From Neobacillus bataviensis LMG 21833 (lineage in GTDB: Bacteria > Bacillota > Bacilli > Bacillales > Cytobacillaceae): a DNA stretch of 64,000 nucleotides. The DNA lies in the NCBI RefSeq assembly GCF_000307875.1, contig NZ_AJLS01000126.1, positions 42,513 to 106,512 of the forward strand. Reading direction: 5' to 3'. Positions 26,113-35,452 of this stretch are shown in pieces (position 1 is the stretch's first letter; each line of letters opens with the position of its first letter). The notes under the pieces are model-generated. The model had not been told where the DNA came from and did no database searches. It saw only the letters and a program-made list of their open reading frames with translations. A program made the translations under genes and the position numbers.

Positions 26113-26154
26113 GAAATAAGCCATGGAAGGGAGTCCCTTTCCACGGCTTATTTC
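26113..26154. terminator. Bidirectional terminator
   Basis: GAAATAAGCC-(A)-TGGAAGGG...CCCTTTCCA-GGCTTATTTC hairpin with one mismatch, between convergent genes ending at 26111 and 26164. Confidence 0.75.
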
Positions 26155-26163
26155 AAACAAGAT

Positions 26164-27327
26164 TCAGTTTTTACTTATCCATTTCTTGCGGAAACCAATG
26201 ATTACCACTAAGAATGCAAGGAGCGTAAACCCAAAGATTACATTTATATCTAAAATCTGTTGCTTTTTTTCTTTCGTTTTACCTACTGTTGTTGGAGGAG
26301 CCATTTTCACCACAGGCTGCTCTTTTTCCTTTAATTGAATCAACTGATTTGACTGGACATCATGATTTTCAATCGATAGGATCCCGTCATTATTGATCTT
26401 TTTCATACACCCTTCGACATCCTCTGTAATAAGGATATCGGTTTCTGGATAAAATTCTTTATTTTCAGCTTTATAAATTTCTCCCTGTCTAATGGTTGAA
26501 CGTTGATAGGCCTTAAAACCGTAATCCAATAATAAAGCGGTATCGTTATACTTATCATTTTTTAAATCAGACTTTAGCACAATCGCTGTCAGCCTGATTT
26601 TTCCGTTATCGGCAGTGGTTGCCAATGTTTGTTTAGTTTCATCCGTATAACCAGTCTTTCCTCCAGTTACTTCAGGATATGGAAGCTCCCCTTTTAACAT
26701 CCGGTGATGGGTATAAAGCGTAGCCTCCCAAGATTGCCCCTTCCATTCCAACACCTTTGTTCCAAATATTTCAGCAAAAACAGGGTTCTTGATCGCATAA
26801 TTGGTTATTAAGGCTAAATCCATGGCCGTTGTATAATGATTTTCATCAAACAAACCATTCGGATTCGTAAAATGCGTATTGTTTACACCAACTTTGTTTT
26901 TTAAATAATGATTTAGATTTTCGGCAAAATGATCTATGGTGCCATCAAGATGTTCGGCAATTGCCATTGCAGCATCATTTCCTGAATTAATCAGCATTCC
27001 TTGAATCAGCTTCTTTAACGGAACTTGTTCCCCTTCATTTAGGTAGACACGCGTACCGTCTTGGCTTGCGGCATTCGCACTGACAGTCGCGATTCCATCT
27101 AAATTCCCCTTTTCAATGGCATAGATGGCAGTAGCAATTTTCGTTACGCTTGCAGGGTACATTTTTTCATTGGCATTTTTAGCATAAAGAACAGCACCCG
27201 TGTCGGAATCTAATAGAACTGCCGATTCACTTTTTAGATCCAACTGCTCGGTTTCAGCAGCAAAGGTTTTAATTTGAGTAGTAAATAGGAGTAGCACGAT
27301 GATGATGCAGGAAACGAAATTTTTCAA
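26164..27327 (-). CDS. D-alanyl-D-alanine carboxypeptidase (low-molecular-weight PBP, DacF/DacB-like)
   Basis: 387-residue peptidase S11 enzyme trimming the terminal D-Ala of peptidoglycan pentapeptides. Signal peptide residues 1-24 (TFAAE cleavage region); catalytic S60-V-T-K63, S115-G-N117 and K224-T-G226 are all present. It has a C-terminal PBP5-like domain and a final membrane helix (about 358-380) followed by KKWISKN, placing the enzyme outside the cell. Length matches the sporulation DD-peptidases DacB/DacF (382-389). It does not adjoin spoIIA here, so the DacF name is only a resemblance. Confidence 0.9.
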   Translation of the reverse strand: MKNFVSCIIIVLLLFTTQIKTFAAETEQLDLKSESAVLLDSDTGAVLYAKNANEKMYPASVTKIATAIYAIEKGNLDGIATVSANAASQDGTRVYLNEGEQVPLKKLIQGMLINSGNDAAMAIAEHLDGTIDHFAENLNHYLKNKVGVNNTHFTNPNGLFDENHYTTAMDLALITNYAIKNPVFAEIFGTKVLEWKGQSWEATLYTHHRMLKGELPYPEVTGGKTGYTDETKQTLATTADNGKIRLTAIVLKSDLKNDKYNDTALLLDYGFKAYQRSTIRQGEIYKAENKEFYPETDILITEDVEGCMKKINNDGILSIENHDVQSNQLIQLKEKEQPVVKMAPPTTVGKTKEKKQQILDINVIFGFTLLAFLVVIIGFRKKWISKN

Positions 27328-27402
27328 TTAATAAACACCCTTACCATTACAATTTATCCCTTTTAAATTTTAACAGATTCTTCAAAAAAATAAAGAAAAA
27401 AA

Positions 27403-27426
27403 ACCGGATAGGAACATCCTACCGGT
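27403..27426 (-). terminator. Terminator of mprF
   Basis: ACCGG-(A)-TAGGA-ACA-TCCTA-CCGGT hairpin followed on the minus strand by TTTTTTTCTTT, 7 bp beyond the stop. Confidence 0.8.
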
Positions 27427-27432
27427 CTGCTT

Positions 27433-29961
27433 TCATGTCCTTTTTTTTGAAATTAATAGCGTTATTTGGGTCATTATGAAGGGCAATGAGGATTTTCTTC
27501 TGTAAGCTAAGTATTTCGGCTCCCAAATATTTGTATATTTTTGCTTAAACTTTCTCAGACCCTGGAAGTGATAAATAAAATGGCCGTGCAGAAAGATTTG
27601 CGCTGCTATTTTCTCGCTTAAAAAGGAAAATCTCGAAAGGCCCACATTCGCCAAAGGTGCCATTCCCATATTAAAGCGATCATAGCCATGTCTCTTTGCC
27701 CAGTCAATTAACGAAAGAAACAGAAAATCGATGGTTCCAGATGGTGCATCCGGTCTCACTCTCATTAAATCAACCGAAATAGTTTGATGCTCATCATATA
27801 CATGCATAATGCTCATGAAGCCAAGAATTCGCTTATTCTCATCACTGATAATGGCAATGGGAGCCTTATTTAGATAGTGTTCATCAAAGAAACCGAGCGA
27901 AAAACCTTTTTCTTTTCTCCCCTGCAGCCATTCATTTGAAATTCCTTTTAACTCTTCTAATAATTCTATCGAAAAAGGAGGATTTACTAATTCAAAATGG
28001 AACTGTTCACGGCTGAATTTATTTTTTAAGGCCCTTAATCCCTTCATTTTGTTTCCACTAAGTGTAAAGGTCTTCAAATCTACAAAAGCCTCCTCACCCA
28101 ATTTAAAAAATGCAAAGCCATGCCCGTGTAAATATGGCAGCATGTCATCACTAACTTGATAAAAAACAGGGGTATAACCATACAAATCGGCAATTTCTTG
28201 AAATTCCTCAATTGCATTTGATAATTCCTTTTTCTCCCCAACAGGGTCGCCAAGGATGACTAATTTATCCGCGTATTTTTGGAATGGGATTAAAACATTT
28301 TTCTGGCTGTTCCAGAAAATATATTTATCATGTAAAAAGATTAAATGGGATAATACTTTTCCTTTATACTTTGTTAAATGGTTAGTTATTTCTTCTTCAT
28401 GACCTATTGATTTCTCAAATTTCCACTTTTTAGGCAAGCTAATCAAATAGCCGGAAAACAAGATCAATAATGCTATCACTAACCCAATACCGGCACTCAT
28501 GAACAAGTCACGATAATCGACAATGACATACGGTAAGAATTTTGTGGGAATAGTTAATTTTGCTTTTGGCAAATTTAAATACCCAATCAAAATATACATG
28601 GAGGTAATAACCAGAATCACTGTGATATCGAAAATGGTTTTTCCCCACGTAAGTACATAGCTTTCCCGATAAAATTGCCCCTTTGACATCCTTAGCAGGA
28701 GCGCGACGATGATTAAAAAGATAGCTTCTTCATAATCAATCCCTTTAAAAATGGAGAATAAGGCAGCCAGAATCAACGCAAGCATGGTCAAGTCATATGT
28801 TCTTTTCACGCTGTATTCAATGCCGCGTGACAACCCTAATAGCAAAAAGCCAGTTGCTACCGAAAGTTGATGTGACACATTTATAATCGGAAAAGACAGC
28901 AGCTCCTGAGCAATCTTAAGCCTTGACATAATTCCCGGAACACTTGCAGATAAAAGCAAGATTAACCCTGATAAAAATACAAGCATGGTTAAAATGGCAT
29001 GACTTAATCCCTGTATAATTGCTTTAGGAAGATAATTCCAGGATTGGTTCCACCTTTGCCAGTAAAGCTTGATAAAAAAGACTAAGCTGACCAAAAATGG
29101 GATGAAGTAATACCCAATTCGGTAAAGCAAAAGCAAGACGAGGAATTTCTCTTCTGGTACGTGTAAATCCTGCATCCCCCAAATAAATACCAAGTCAAAG
29201 GAACCGAGCCCGCCGGGAATCATACTGATAATCCCTGCACATGCAGCTACAATATATACCGGAAATAAATTTTCGAAGGTGATAGAAATACCAAGAATCC
29301 TGCTCAAAATAAATATGGCTATAAACACAGCAAACCATTCGATAACTGAGACAATGACTAGCTTGATAGTCACGTAAGTGGTTATTAATGTCTGATTATC
29401 TTTCTTTGACTTAATCATATGTATTATTAAAAAAACGGGTAAATATAAACCTACCACTACAACAGCAAAATAAAGCCATTTGGTTTCAACAAACAACGGA
29501 AAATGACGATAGCGGATCGTGACAATCCAAGTAAGAATAGAAATCCCCGTTAGATAATAAAGCGATACAGAAGCAATTACCCCTAGAAGTTTCCGCTTAT
29601 CCTGTTCAAGCTTATGAAAAAAGTAAGTTCTTAGCATGGCCCCAATTAATCCGCCAAAACCGATTAAATTAGAAAAGGAATTAGCGATAAATGATTGTTC
29701 CAGCAGTTCCCTTTTTGAAACATTTAACTTTAAAACTCTCACTAAAATGACATCGTAAAGCAGCATCGGTAAAACCGCTGCAAAGGTAACCACGAGAATC
29801 AATAATAAACTCCAGGTATTCAGTTGATTTATTTCATTTTTGAGTAATTGGCCATTCAAATTCCCGGTAAATTTTCTGATCTCAATAATGGCGAAAATTA
29901 ATAAAAACAATGGAAAGATAAATTTTGCACCTTTTACTATCTTTTCTTTTCTTATCCCCAA
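27433..29961 (-). CDS. mprF: Phosphatidylglycerol lysyltransferase/flippase MprF
   Basis: 842 residues. The N-terminal ~510 form about 13-14 membrane helices (LPG flippase, with IGFGGLIGAMLRTYFFH and IPGGLGSFDLVFIWG). The C-terminal cytosolic domain is the GNAT-like aminoacyl-phosphatidylglycerol transferase (EFQEIADLYGYTPVFYQVS, GEEAFVDL, DLMRVRPDAPSGTIDFLF, FNMGMAPLANVG). It adds lysine from Lys-tRNA to phosphatidylglycerol and flips the product, giving resistance to cationic peptides. TTG at 29961 is preferred: TAGGTGG lies 8 bp upstream, while the GTG at 29973 is inside that RBS. Monocistronic with its own terminator. Confidence 0.92.
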   Translation of the reverse strand: MGIRKEKIVKGAKFIFPLFLLIFAIIEIRKFTGNLNGQLLKNEINQLNTWSLLLILVVTFAAVLPMLLYDVILVRVLKLNVSKRELLEQSFIANSFSNLIGFGGLIGAMLRTYFFHKLEQDKRKLLGVIASVSLYYLTGISILTWIVTIRYRHFPLFVETKWLYFAVVVVGLYLPVFLIIHMIKSKKDNQTLITTYVTIKLVIVSVIEWFAVFIAIFILSRILGISITFENLFPVYIVAACAGIISMIPGGLGSFDLVFIWGMQDLHVPEEKFLVLLLLYRIGYYFIPFLVSLVFFIKLYWQRWNQSWNYLPKAIIQGLSHAILTMLVFLSGLILLLSASVPGIMSRLKIAQELLSFPIINVSHQLSVATGFLLLGLSRGIEYSVKRTYDLTMLALILAALFSIFKGIDYEEAIFLIIVALLLRMSKGQFYRESYVLTWGKTIFDITVILVITSMYILIGYLNLPKAKLTIPTKFLPYVIVDYRDLFMSAGIGLVIALLILFSGYLISLPKKWKFEKSIGHEEEITNHLTKYKGKVLSHLIFLHDKYIFWNSQKNVLIPFQKYADKLVILGDPVGEKKELSNAIEEFQEIADLYGYTPVFYQVSDDMLPYLHGHGFAFFKLGEEAFVDLKTFTLSGNKMKGLRALKNKFSREQFHFELVNPPFSIELLEELKGISNEWLQGRKEKGFSLGFFDEHYLNKAPIAIISDENKRILGFMSIMHVYDEHQTISVDLMRVRPDAPSGTIDFLFLSLIDWAKRHGYDRFNMGMAPLANVGLSRFSFLSEKIAAQIFLHGHFIYHFQGLRKFKQKYTNIWEPKYLAYRRKSSLPFIMTQITLLISKKRT

Positions 29962-30226
29962 CAAGATTACCACCTATTTTTTCATTCCTGATTTTACTAT
30001 AAACTCTCCGCTAGGAAAAACAAAGAAATATATTCCATAATAGAACATAGTTAGTTTAATTGTAGACATTTTAGATAAGGTTCAACCGTCTTTTGCGTAA
30101 CTCATTGCTACTATAGTATATTTCTGAAAAGATAAACTAAGTAATAAAAGTTTTAAAAAGAGACAAGTTTCCTAACCTTACCTGCATAAGTATAAATAGG
30201 ACAAATTATGGGGAGGTTATTTTTTC

Positions 30227-30679
30227 ATGAAATTCTTAGTTTTAAAGAAAGATACACTACTATTCTTTTTAGCTGTCGGCATTGTAATCGCCAGTATTTC
30301 TGCCTGGTTTTTGTTAAAAGCCGGTGATGCCACTGTTTTTAATCAACAATCAGATAAAGAAATCCGCGAAATCCATATGGTTACAGGAGAATTCAAGGCA
30401 ACAACAAAGGATGGGAAAGTACTAGAAGCCTACCGTTGGGATCCGGGCACGGTGACCATTGAAAAAGGGGAAAAAGTGAGGCTGCTCATTAGTGGAATAA
30501 ATGGTGAAAAACATCCATTTTATATTGAAGGGACAAAAATTAAAGGTACAGTGAAAAAGGGTGAGGAAACGATAGTTCCACTTCAATTCGATAAAGAGGG
30601 AACCTATCGGTTAATCTGTGAGGTGCATTCAGACAGGTCAAATAACGGACCGATGATTGCCTATATTGTAGTCGATTAA
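30227..30679 (+). CDS. Membrane-anchored cupredoxin-like protein
   Basis: 150 residues: one N-terminal membrane helix (10-30) then an extracytoplasmic cupredoxin domain (55-150) with EKGEKVRLLISG and FDKEGTYRLICEVHSD. The copper ligands of a type 1 site are recognisable: H96 (HPFYI), C131 and H134 (CEVH), M143 (GPM). A CuA site would need a second Cys in Cx3C, which is absent. Probably a small electron carrier or copper sensor on the outer membrane face. Good RBS (TGGGGAGG) and its own terminator. It is located between mprF and pflB with no copper-enzyme gene adjacent. Confidence 0.8.
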   Translation: MKFLVLKKDTLLFFLAVGIVIASISAWFLLKAGDATVFNQQSDKEIREIHMVTGEFKATTKDGKVLEAYRWDPGTVTIEKGEKVRLLISGINGEKHPFYIEGTKIKGTVKKGEETIVPLQFDKEGTYRLICEVHSDRSNNGPMIAYIVVD

Positions 30680-30680
30680 A

Positions 30681-30707
30681 AGCAGGATATATGTATCCTG
30701 CTTTTTT
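30681..30707 (+). terminator. Terminator of the cupredoxin gene
   Basis: AGCAGGATA-TATG-TATCCTGCT followed by TTTTT, directly after the stop codon. Confidence 0.85.
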
Positions 30708-30920
30708 CATTACTCAAATGGTTCTGTTTCATTTGTTTCCACTATTACTACGTTGATATTATTGGTTTTTTCTTATATAACAGTCTCTCTACTTTCCAAA
30801 ATTCTTATAGTACAGTTTTACTATTACTAACAATCATGTTCACAAATTATTCAAAAATGCCGCTATAAAACCCCATTATAACAACACTTCACAATATCTT
30901 AACAATTTGACCCTATTTTA

Positions 30921-30968
30921 TGTGACACTTTTCACATTATCCCTGTTATACTCTAATTAAGATATAAA
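30921..30968 (+). promoter_or_regulatory. FNR (or Rex) site and -10 of pflBA
   Basis: TGTGACACTTTTCACA (30921-30936) is a perfect TGTGA-N6-TCACA palindrome. TAAGAT (30958-30963) lies 32 bp from its centre, as for FNR class II promoters, and an overlapping TATAAA follows. GTGA-N6-TCAC is also the core of Rex operators (TTGTGAA-N4-TTCACAA), so the redox repressor Rex is an alternative. The rest of the 30708-30920 gap is AT-rich with half-sites TTCACAA at 30836 and near 30890 only. Confidence 0.75.
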
Positions 30969-31016
30969 TAGATAATCTGTTATATAGTTTTTAAATAATA
31001 TAAGAGGTGAATAATC

Positions 31017-33242
31017 ATGGAACAATGGCAAGGATTTAGTAAAGGAACATGGACAAGAGAAGTAAATGTACGCGACTTTATTTTGAAGAACTTTAATCCT
31101 TATGAAGGTGATGATTCCTTCTTAACTACTGCTACTGACGCAACCAATAAACTATGGGAACAAGTAATGGAGTTAACGAAACAGGAACGTGAAAATGGCG
31201 GTGTCCTAGATATGGACACCGAAACGGTTTCTACGATCACATCACATGGACCAGGATATCTAGATGAAGACCTTGAAAAAGTAGTAGGTGTGCAAACAGA
31301 TAAACCATTTAATCGATCCATGCAGCCTTTTGGTGGAATTAGAATGGCGAAAGCAGCATGCGAAGCATACGGATACGAATTAAATCCTGAAATCGAGAGA
31401 ATCTTTACAGAGTTCCGTAAAACACATAATCAAGGTGTATTTGATGCCTATACAGAAGAAATGCTGAAGGCCCGTAAGGCTGGAATCATTACCGGACTTC
31501 CAGATGCCTATGGCCGCGGCCGCATTATTGGAGATTATCGCCGTGTCGCCTTATACGGTGTTGATTTCTTGATGAAAGAAAAACAAAAAGATTATAAAAA
31601 TACAAGCAGCGTCATGACAGAAGATAACATTCGTTTACGTGAAGAACTTTCCGAACAATACCGTGCGTTGAAAGAACTGAAAGAACTTGCAAAAAGCTAT
31701 GGATTTGATGTTTCCCGCCCTGCTGAAACAGCTCAAGAAGCATTCCAATGGTTATACCTAGCATACTTGGCAGCTATTAAGGAGCAAAACGGGGCAGCGA
31801 TGAGCCTTGGCCGCGTGTCTACATTCCTTGATATCTATATTGAAAGAGATTTACAAAATGGTAGATTAACAGAGGTGGAAGCCCAGGAACTTGTCGACCA
31901 TTTTGTGATGAAGCTGCGTCTTGTAAAATTTGCCCGGACACCTGATTATAACGAATTATTTAGCGGCGACCCAACATGGGTAACAGAATCCATTGGTGGT
32001 ATGGCACTTGACGGACGTTCATTAGTAACGAAAAGCTCCTTCCGTTTCCTTCATACACTAGATAATCTAGGCCCTGCACCAGAGCCAAACTTAACCGTTT
32101 TATGGTCAACACAATTGCCTGAACACTTTAAGAAATATTGTGCGAAGATGTCCATCAAGACTAGCTCCATTCAATATGAAAATGACGAGATTATGCGTCC
32201 AGAATATGGTGATGACTACGGGATTGCCTGCTGCGTATCAGCGATGGAAATCGGAAAACAAATGCAATTCTTTGGCGCTCGTGCCAACCTTGCAAAAGCA
32301 ATGCTCTACGCTATCAACGGCGGTGTCGATGAAAAACTAAAACTTCAAGTCGGACCACAATATCAGCCAATTACTGCAGAAGTTTTAAATTACGATGAAG
32401 TCATGCAGAAATTTGATAAAATGATGGAATGGCTAGCAGGTCTTTATATTAACACCTTGAATATTATTCACTACATGCACGATAAATACAGCTACGAACG
32501 CATAGAAATGGCTTTACACGATACGGAAATTCTCCGTACAATGGCAACAGGAATTGCTGGCTTAAGTGTTGTTGCCGACTCACTAAGTGCCATTAAATAT
32601 GGTGAAGTAAAGGTCATTCGTGATGAAAACGGTATTGCCGTAGATTTTGAAATAAACGGCGATTTCCCTAAATACGGAAACAACGACGATCGCGTTGACA
32701 GTATCGCGGTTGAAATTGTCGAAACATTTATGAAAAAACTGTGCAAACACCAAACCTATCGTGATTCAGTGCATACATTGTCCATTCTAACCATCACTTC
32801 AAACGTGGTATATGGGAAGAAAACGGGCAATACACCAGATGGCCGCCGTACCGGTGAACCATTTGCACCAGGTGCAAACCCAATGCATGGCCGTGATACA
32901 AAAGGAACATTAGCTTCCTTGTCTTCTGTTGCCAAGCTTCCATATAGCTATGCAATGGACGGAATTTCTAATACTTTCTCCATCGTTCCAAAGGCACTTG
33001 GAAAAGAAGAAGAAAGCCAAGTTCGCAACCTAGTTTCCATCTTGGACGGCTATGCCATCAAAACAGGACACCATCTAAACGTAAACGTCTTTAATCGTGA
33101 AACACTTATGGATGCGATGGAACATCCGGAACTCTATCCACAATTAACGATTCGTGTGTCCGGATATGCGGTAAACTTTATCAAACTAACAAAAGAACAA
33201 CAGCTTGACGTAATAAATCGTACCTTCCATGAGTCATTGTAA
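31017..33242 (+). CDS. pflB: Formate C-acetyltransferase (pyruvate formate-lyase) PflB
   Basis: 741-residue glycyl-radical enzyme splitting pyruvate with CoA into acetyl-CoA and formate without oxygen. Catalytic C405-C406 (GIACCVSAM) and radical-bearing G716 (RVSGYAVNF, 25 residues from the end) are in place; length fits the family (740-760). AAGAGGTGAATAATC is the ribosome binding site. It forms an operon with the activase pflA 66 bp downstream, and an FNR/Rex site lies upstream. It supplies formate that the Sec formate dehydrogenase at 7.5 kb could oxidise. Confidence 0.97.
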   Translation: MEQWQGFSKGTWTREVNVRDFILKNFNPYEGDDSFLTTATDATNKLWEQVMELTKQERENGGVLDMDTETVSTITSHGPGYLDEDLEKVVGVQTDKPFNRSMQPFGGIRMAKAACEAYGYELNPEIERIFTEFRKTHNQGVFDAYTEEMLKARKAGIITGLPDAYGRGRIIGDYRRVALYGVDFLMKEKQKDYKNTSSVMTEDNIRLREELSEQYRALKELKELAKSYGFDVSRPAETAQEAFQWLYLAYLAAIKEQNGAAMSLGRVSTFLDIYIERDLQNGRLTEVEAQELVDHFVMKLRLVKFARTPDYNELFSGDPTWVTESIGGMALDGRSLVTKSSFRFLHTLDNLGPAPEPNLTVLWSTQLPEHFKKYCAKMSIKTSSIQYENDEIMRPEYGDDYGIACCVSAMEIGKQMQFFGARANLAKAMLYAINGGVDEKLKLQVGPQYQPITAEVLNYDEVMQKFDKMMEWLAGLYINTLNIIHYMHDKYSYERIEMALHDTEILRTMATGIAGLSVVADSLSAIKYGEVKVIRDENGIAVDFEINGDFPKYGNNDDRVDSIAVEIVETFMKKLCKHQTYRDSVHTLSILTITSNVVYGKKTGNTPDGRRTGEPFAPGANPMHGRDTKGTLASLSSVAKLPYSYAMDGISNTFSIVPKALGKEEESQVRNLVSILDGYAIKTGHHLNVNVFNRETLMDAMEHPELYPQLTIRVSGYAVNFIKLTKEQQLDVINRTFHESL

Positions 33243-33254
33243 GTAAAATTCTTA

Positions 33255-33280
33255 GGGGCTCCCCTACTGCGAGGAGCCCC
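33255..33280 (+). terminator. Intercistronic hairpin between pflB and pflA
   Basis: GGGGCTCC-N10-GGAGCCCC without a T-run. It is therefore more likely an mRNA-stabilising or attenuating structure that lowers pflA relative to pflB than a true terminator. Confidence 0.55.
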
Positions 33281-33308
33281 AGCCTTATAAATGAAAGGGG
33301 TCATCATC

Positions 33309-34049
33309 ATGAACGGAAATATTCATTCTATTGAAACATTAGGAACGGTCGATGGGCCAGGGATTCGCTATGTTATTTTTACTCAAGGCTGTCTTTTACG
33401 CTGCCAGTTTTGCCATAACGCGGATACATGGGAAATCGGCTCAGGGAAACAGATGACTGTTTCCGAAATCATGGATGATCTAATGAGCTACCTCCCTTTC
33501 ATTCAAGCATCTGGAGGCGGGATTACTGTCAGCGGCGGTGAGCCATTACTGCAAGTCCCTTTCCTAACGGAATTATTCAAGGAATGCAAACGCCAAGGAA
33601 TTCATACTACTATTGATTCATCCGGCGGCTGCTTCTCCCATTCAAAGCTATTTATTGAACAGCTAGAAGAGCTTTTACAGGTAACGGACTTGGTTCTCCT
33701 AGATTTAAAGCATATTAATCGAAAAAAACATATTCAGCTGACTGGAATGGCAAATGACCACATTCTTGAATTCGCAAAATTTTTATCTGATCGGAAAGTT
33801 CCTATTTGGGTTCGTCATGTGTTGGTGCCTACCGTTACCGATGATCCGGAAGATTTGCAAAAACTCGGTGAGTTCATAGGGACACTTGAAAATGTGGATA
33901 AGATTGAGATCCTTCCTTACCACAAACTTGGTGTATATAAATGGGAAGCACTTGGGCATGAATATCCGTTAAAACATGTTGAGCCGCCAACTGAGGAAAA
34001 GGCGGAGTATGCTTATCAAACAATAACTGCCCATTGGAAAAAACGTTAA
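33309..34049 (+). CDS. pflA: Pyruvate formate-lyase activating enzyme PflA
   Basis: 246-residue radical SAM enzyme that creates the glycyl radical on PflB G716 using S-adenosylmethionine. The radical SAM cluster motif CLLRCQFCH (CxxxCxxC) follows GTVDGPGIRYVIFTQG; SGGGITVSGGEPLLQ is the SAM-binding GGE stretch. The ATG at 33309 has AAGGGG 8 bp upstream; the earlier ATG at 33291 lies before that RBS. Second gene of pflBA and followed by a terminator. Confidence 0.96.
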   Translation: MNGNIHSIETLGTVDGPGIRYVIFTQGCLLRCQFCHNADTWEIGSGKQMTVSEIMDDLMSYLPFIQASGGGITVSGGEPLLQVPFLTELFKECKRQGIHTTIDSSGGCFSHSKLFIEQLEELLQVTDLVLLDLKHINRKKHIQLTGMANDHILEFAKFLSDRKVPIWVRHVLVPTVTDDPEDLQKLGEFIGTLENVDKIEILPYHKLGVYKWEALGHEYPLKHVEPPTEEKAEYAYQTITAHWKKR

Positions 34050-34056
34050 AGTAGAA

Positions 34057-34091
34057 TTCAAACACCAATTCCTGAAGAATTGGTGTTTGAA
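34057..34091 (+). terminator. Terminator of pflBA
   Basis: TTCAAACACCAATTC-CTGAA-GAATTGGTGTTTGAA, a 15-bp perfect stem followed by GATTTTTTAG. Confidence 0.85.
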
Positions 34092-34209
34092 GATTTTTTA
34101 GTTTAGCTAGGAAGTCATTCCCACCTAGTATTTTATAGGGTTTAAATTGATTATTTGGCTATTCTCCGCTATACTCATATCATTGGTAAAAAGAAAGAGG
34201 TGAAAATTT

Positions 34210-34500
34210 TTGTTTCAGTTACTCATTGACCACTCGGATATAAATACCCTGAATGCTCTTTACGTCAGTATTTACTTGGGATTAATACTCAAATTTTTAT
34301 TGGCTTGGGGTGTCGAGTATTCCTTCATGGGCAATACTTCCAATCCAGCAAACACAAAAATTATTCACCCATTGGTTTTTTACCGCAAAAAAAGTGGTTT
34401 ACATGGAAGCTTTATTCTGAAAAGAATTGTTAAATATATTCGTAGGAAAGATTGTACCAAGGATGATTCCGAAGAACCTATTTCCTTCCTTTTGACTTAA
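34210..34500 (+). CDS. Hypothetical protein with one membrane helix, 96 aa
   Basis: Not recognised. TTG start with AAGAGGTG 7-8 bp upstream. The product (MFQLLIDHSDINTLNALYVS...) has one hydrophobic segment at about 15-35, an aromatic/Asn-rich middle and a strongly basic stretch ILKRIVKYIRRKDC near the end, so it may be a bitopic or membrane-bound protein. It ends 29 bp before the yidC-like gene in the same direction and may be co-transcribed with it. Confidence 0.55.
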   Translation: MFQLLIDHSDINTLNALYVSIYLGLILKFLLAWGVEYSFMGNTSNPANTKIIHPLVFYRKKSGLHGSFILKRIVKYIRRKDCTKDDSEEPISFLLT

Positions 34501-34529
34501 ACAATTTATACAACATTTTAGGAGGAAAT

Positions 34530-35324
34530 ATGAAAACGAAACGATCATCTATCTTACTTGCAGTCCTTTTAATCTTACCAACGCTACTATTATCAGCTTG
34601 CTCATCAAATGCACAAAATGGTAATAGCACTGGATTTTTTCAAACTTATTTTGTCCATCCATTTTCGACCATTATTCATGCAACAGCTGAACTATTTAAT
34701 GGAAACTATGGTTTAGCAATTATTCTGGTCACTCTGATTATCCGACTTATCCTCATGCCGTTCATGTTAAAACAATACAAAAATCAAATGGCAATGAAGG
34801 AAAAAATGGATGTCTTAAAGCCTGAAATGGATGTTATCCAAAAGAAAATGAAGACGGAAACGGATCCTAAGAAAAAACAAGAGCTTCAGGCTGAAATGAT
34901 GGGTTTGTATAAAAAACACGGTGTCAATCCATTGAATATGGGTTGTTTACCTCTTTTGATTCAAATGCCAATTTTAACCGCCTTTTATTATGCGATTCGC
35001 GGCTCAAAGGAAATTGCCGCCCATCAATTCTTATGGTTTAATTTGGGTCATCCTGATATCATTATCACGATTATTGCAGGGGTAGTTTACTACTTCCAGT
35101 TTAAAGTTTCGCAAACCAATATGCCGACTGCACAGCAGCAGCAAATGAAAATTATGGGTCTGATGTCACCGTTAATGATTGTAATGTTTTCCTTTAGTGC
35201 TCCAGCTGCACTGCCGCTTTATTGGGTTGTTGGCGGGCTATTCTTAACCATCCAAACCTTCATTAGCCACAGACTATATAAATCAGCAAAATCTATCGAC
35301 ACGACTCCAGTTAAACAAAAATAA
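34530..35324 (+). CDS. yidC: Membrane protein insertase YidC/OxaA (MisC type)
   Basis: 264-residue insertase that places membrane proteins, with or without SecYEG. A lipoprotein signal (LLLSAC with lipidated C24) is followed by five helices. Family marks are HATAELFNGNYGLAIILVTLIIRLILMPF cut by the conserved hydrophilic-groove Arg (IIRLI), the cytoplasmic hairpin KMKTETDPKKKQELQAEM, and NPLNMGCLPLLIQMPI. Bacillus carries two versions (SpoIIIJ and YqjG); which this is cannot be told. No rnpA-rpmH context, so it is not the origin-linked copy. Confidence 0.93.
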   Translation: MKTKRSSILLAVLLILPTLLLSACSSNAQNGNSTGFFQTYFVHPFSTIIHATAELFNGNYGLAIILVTLIIRLILMPFMLKQYKNQMAMKEKMDVLKPEMDVIQKKMKTETDPKKKQELQAEMMGLYKKHGVNPLNMGCLPLLIQMPILTAFYYAIRGSKEIAAHQFLWFNLGHPDIIITIIAGVVYYFQFKVSQTNMPTAQQQQMKIMGLMSPLMIVMFSFSAPAALPLYWVVGGLFLTIQTFISHRLYKSAKSIDTTPVKQK

Positions 35325-35337
35325 TGGATATGAAAAG

Positions 35338-35361
35338 GAAGCATTTCTTGATGAATGCTTC
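35338..35361 (+). terminator. Terminator of the yidC-like gene
   Basis: GAAGCATT-TCTTGATG-AATGCTTC followed by TTCTTTTTTTT. Confidence 0.85.
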
Positions 35362-35452
35362 TTCTTTTTTTTCAAAATGTTGGCAGGATAGTCCTTTGCT
35401 AAATTAGACAACCTATTTTTGTACAACTAAGATTAAAGGAGTGCTTACCAAC

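Noticed and set aside
33255..33280. True transcription terminator between pflB and pflA
   Set aside because: No T-run follows the stem and pflA has no own promoter that I can see.
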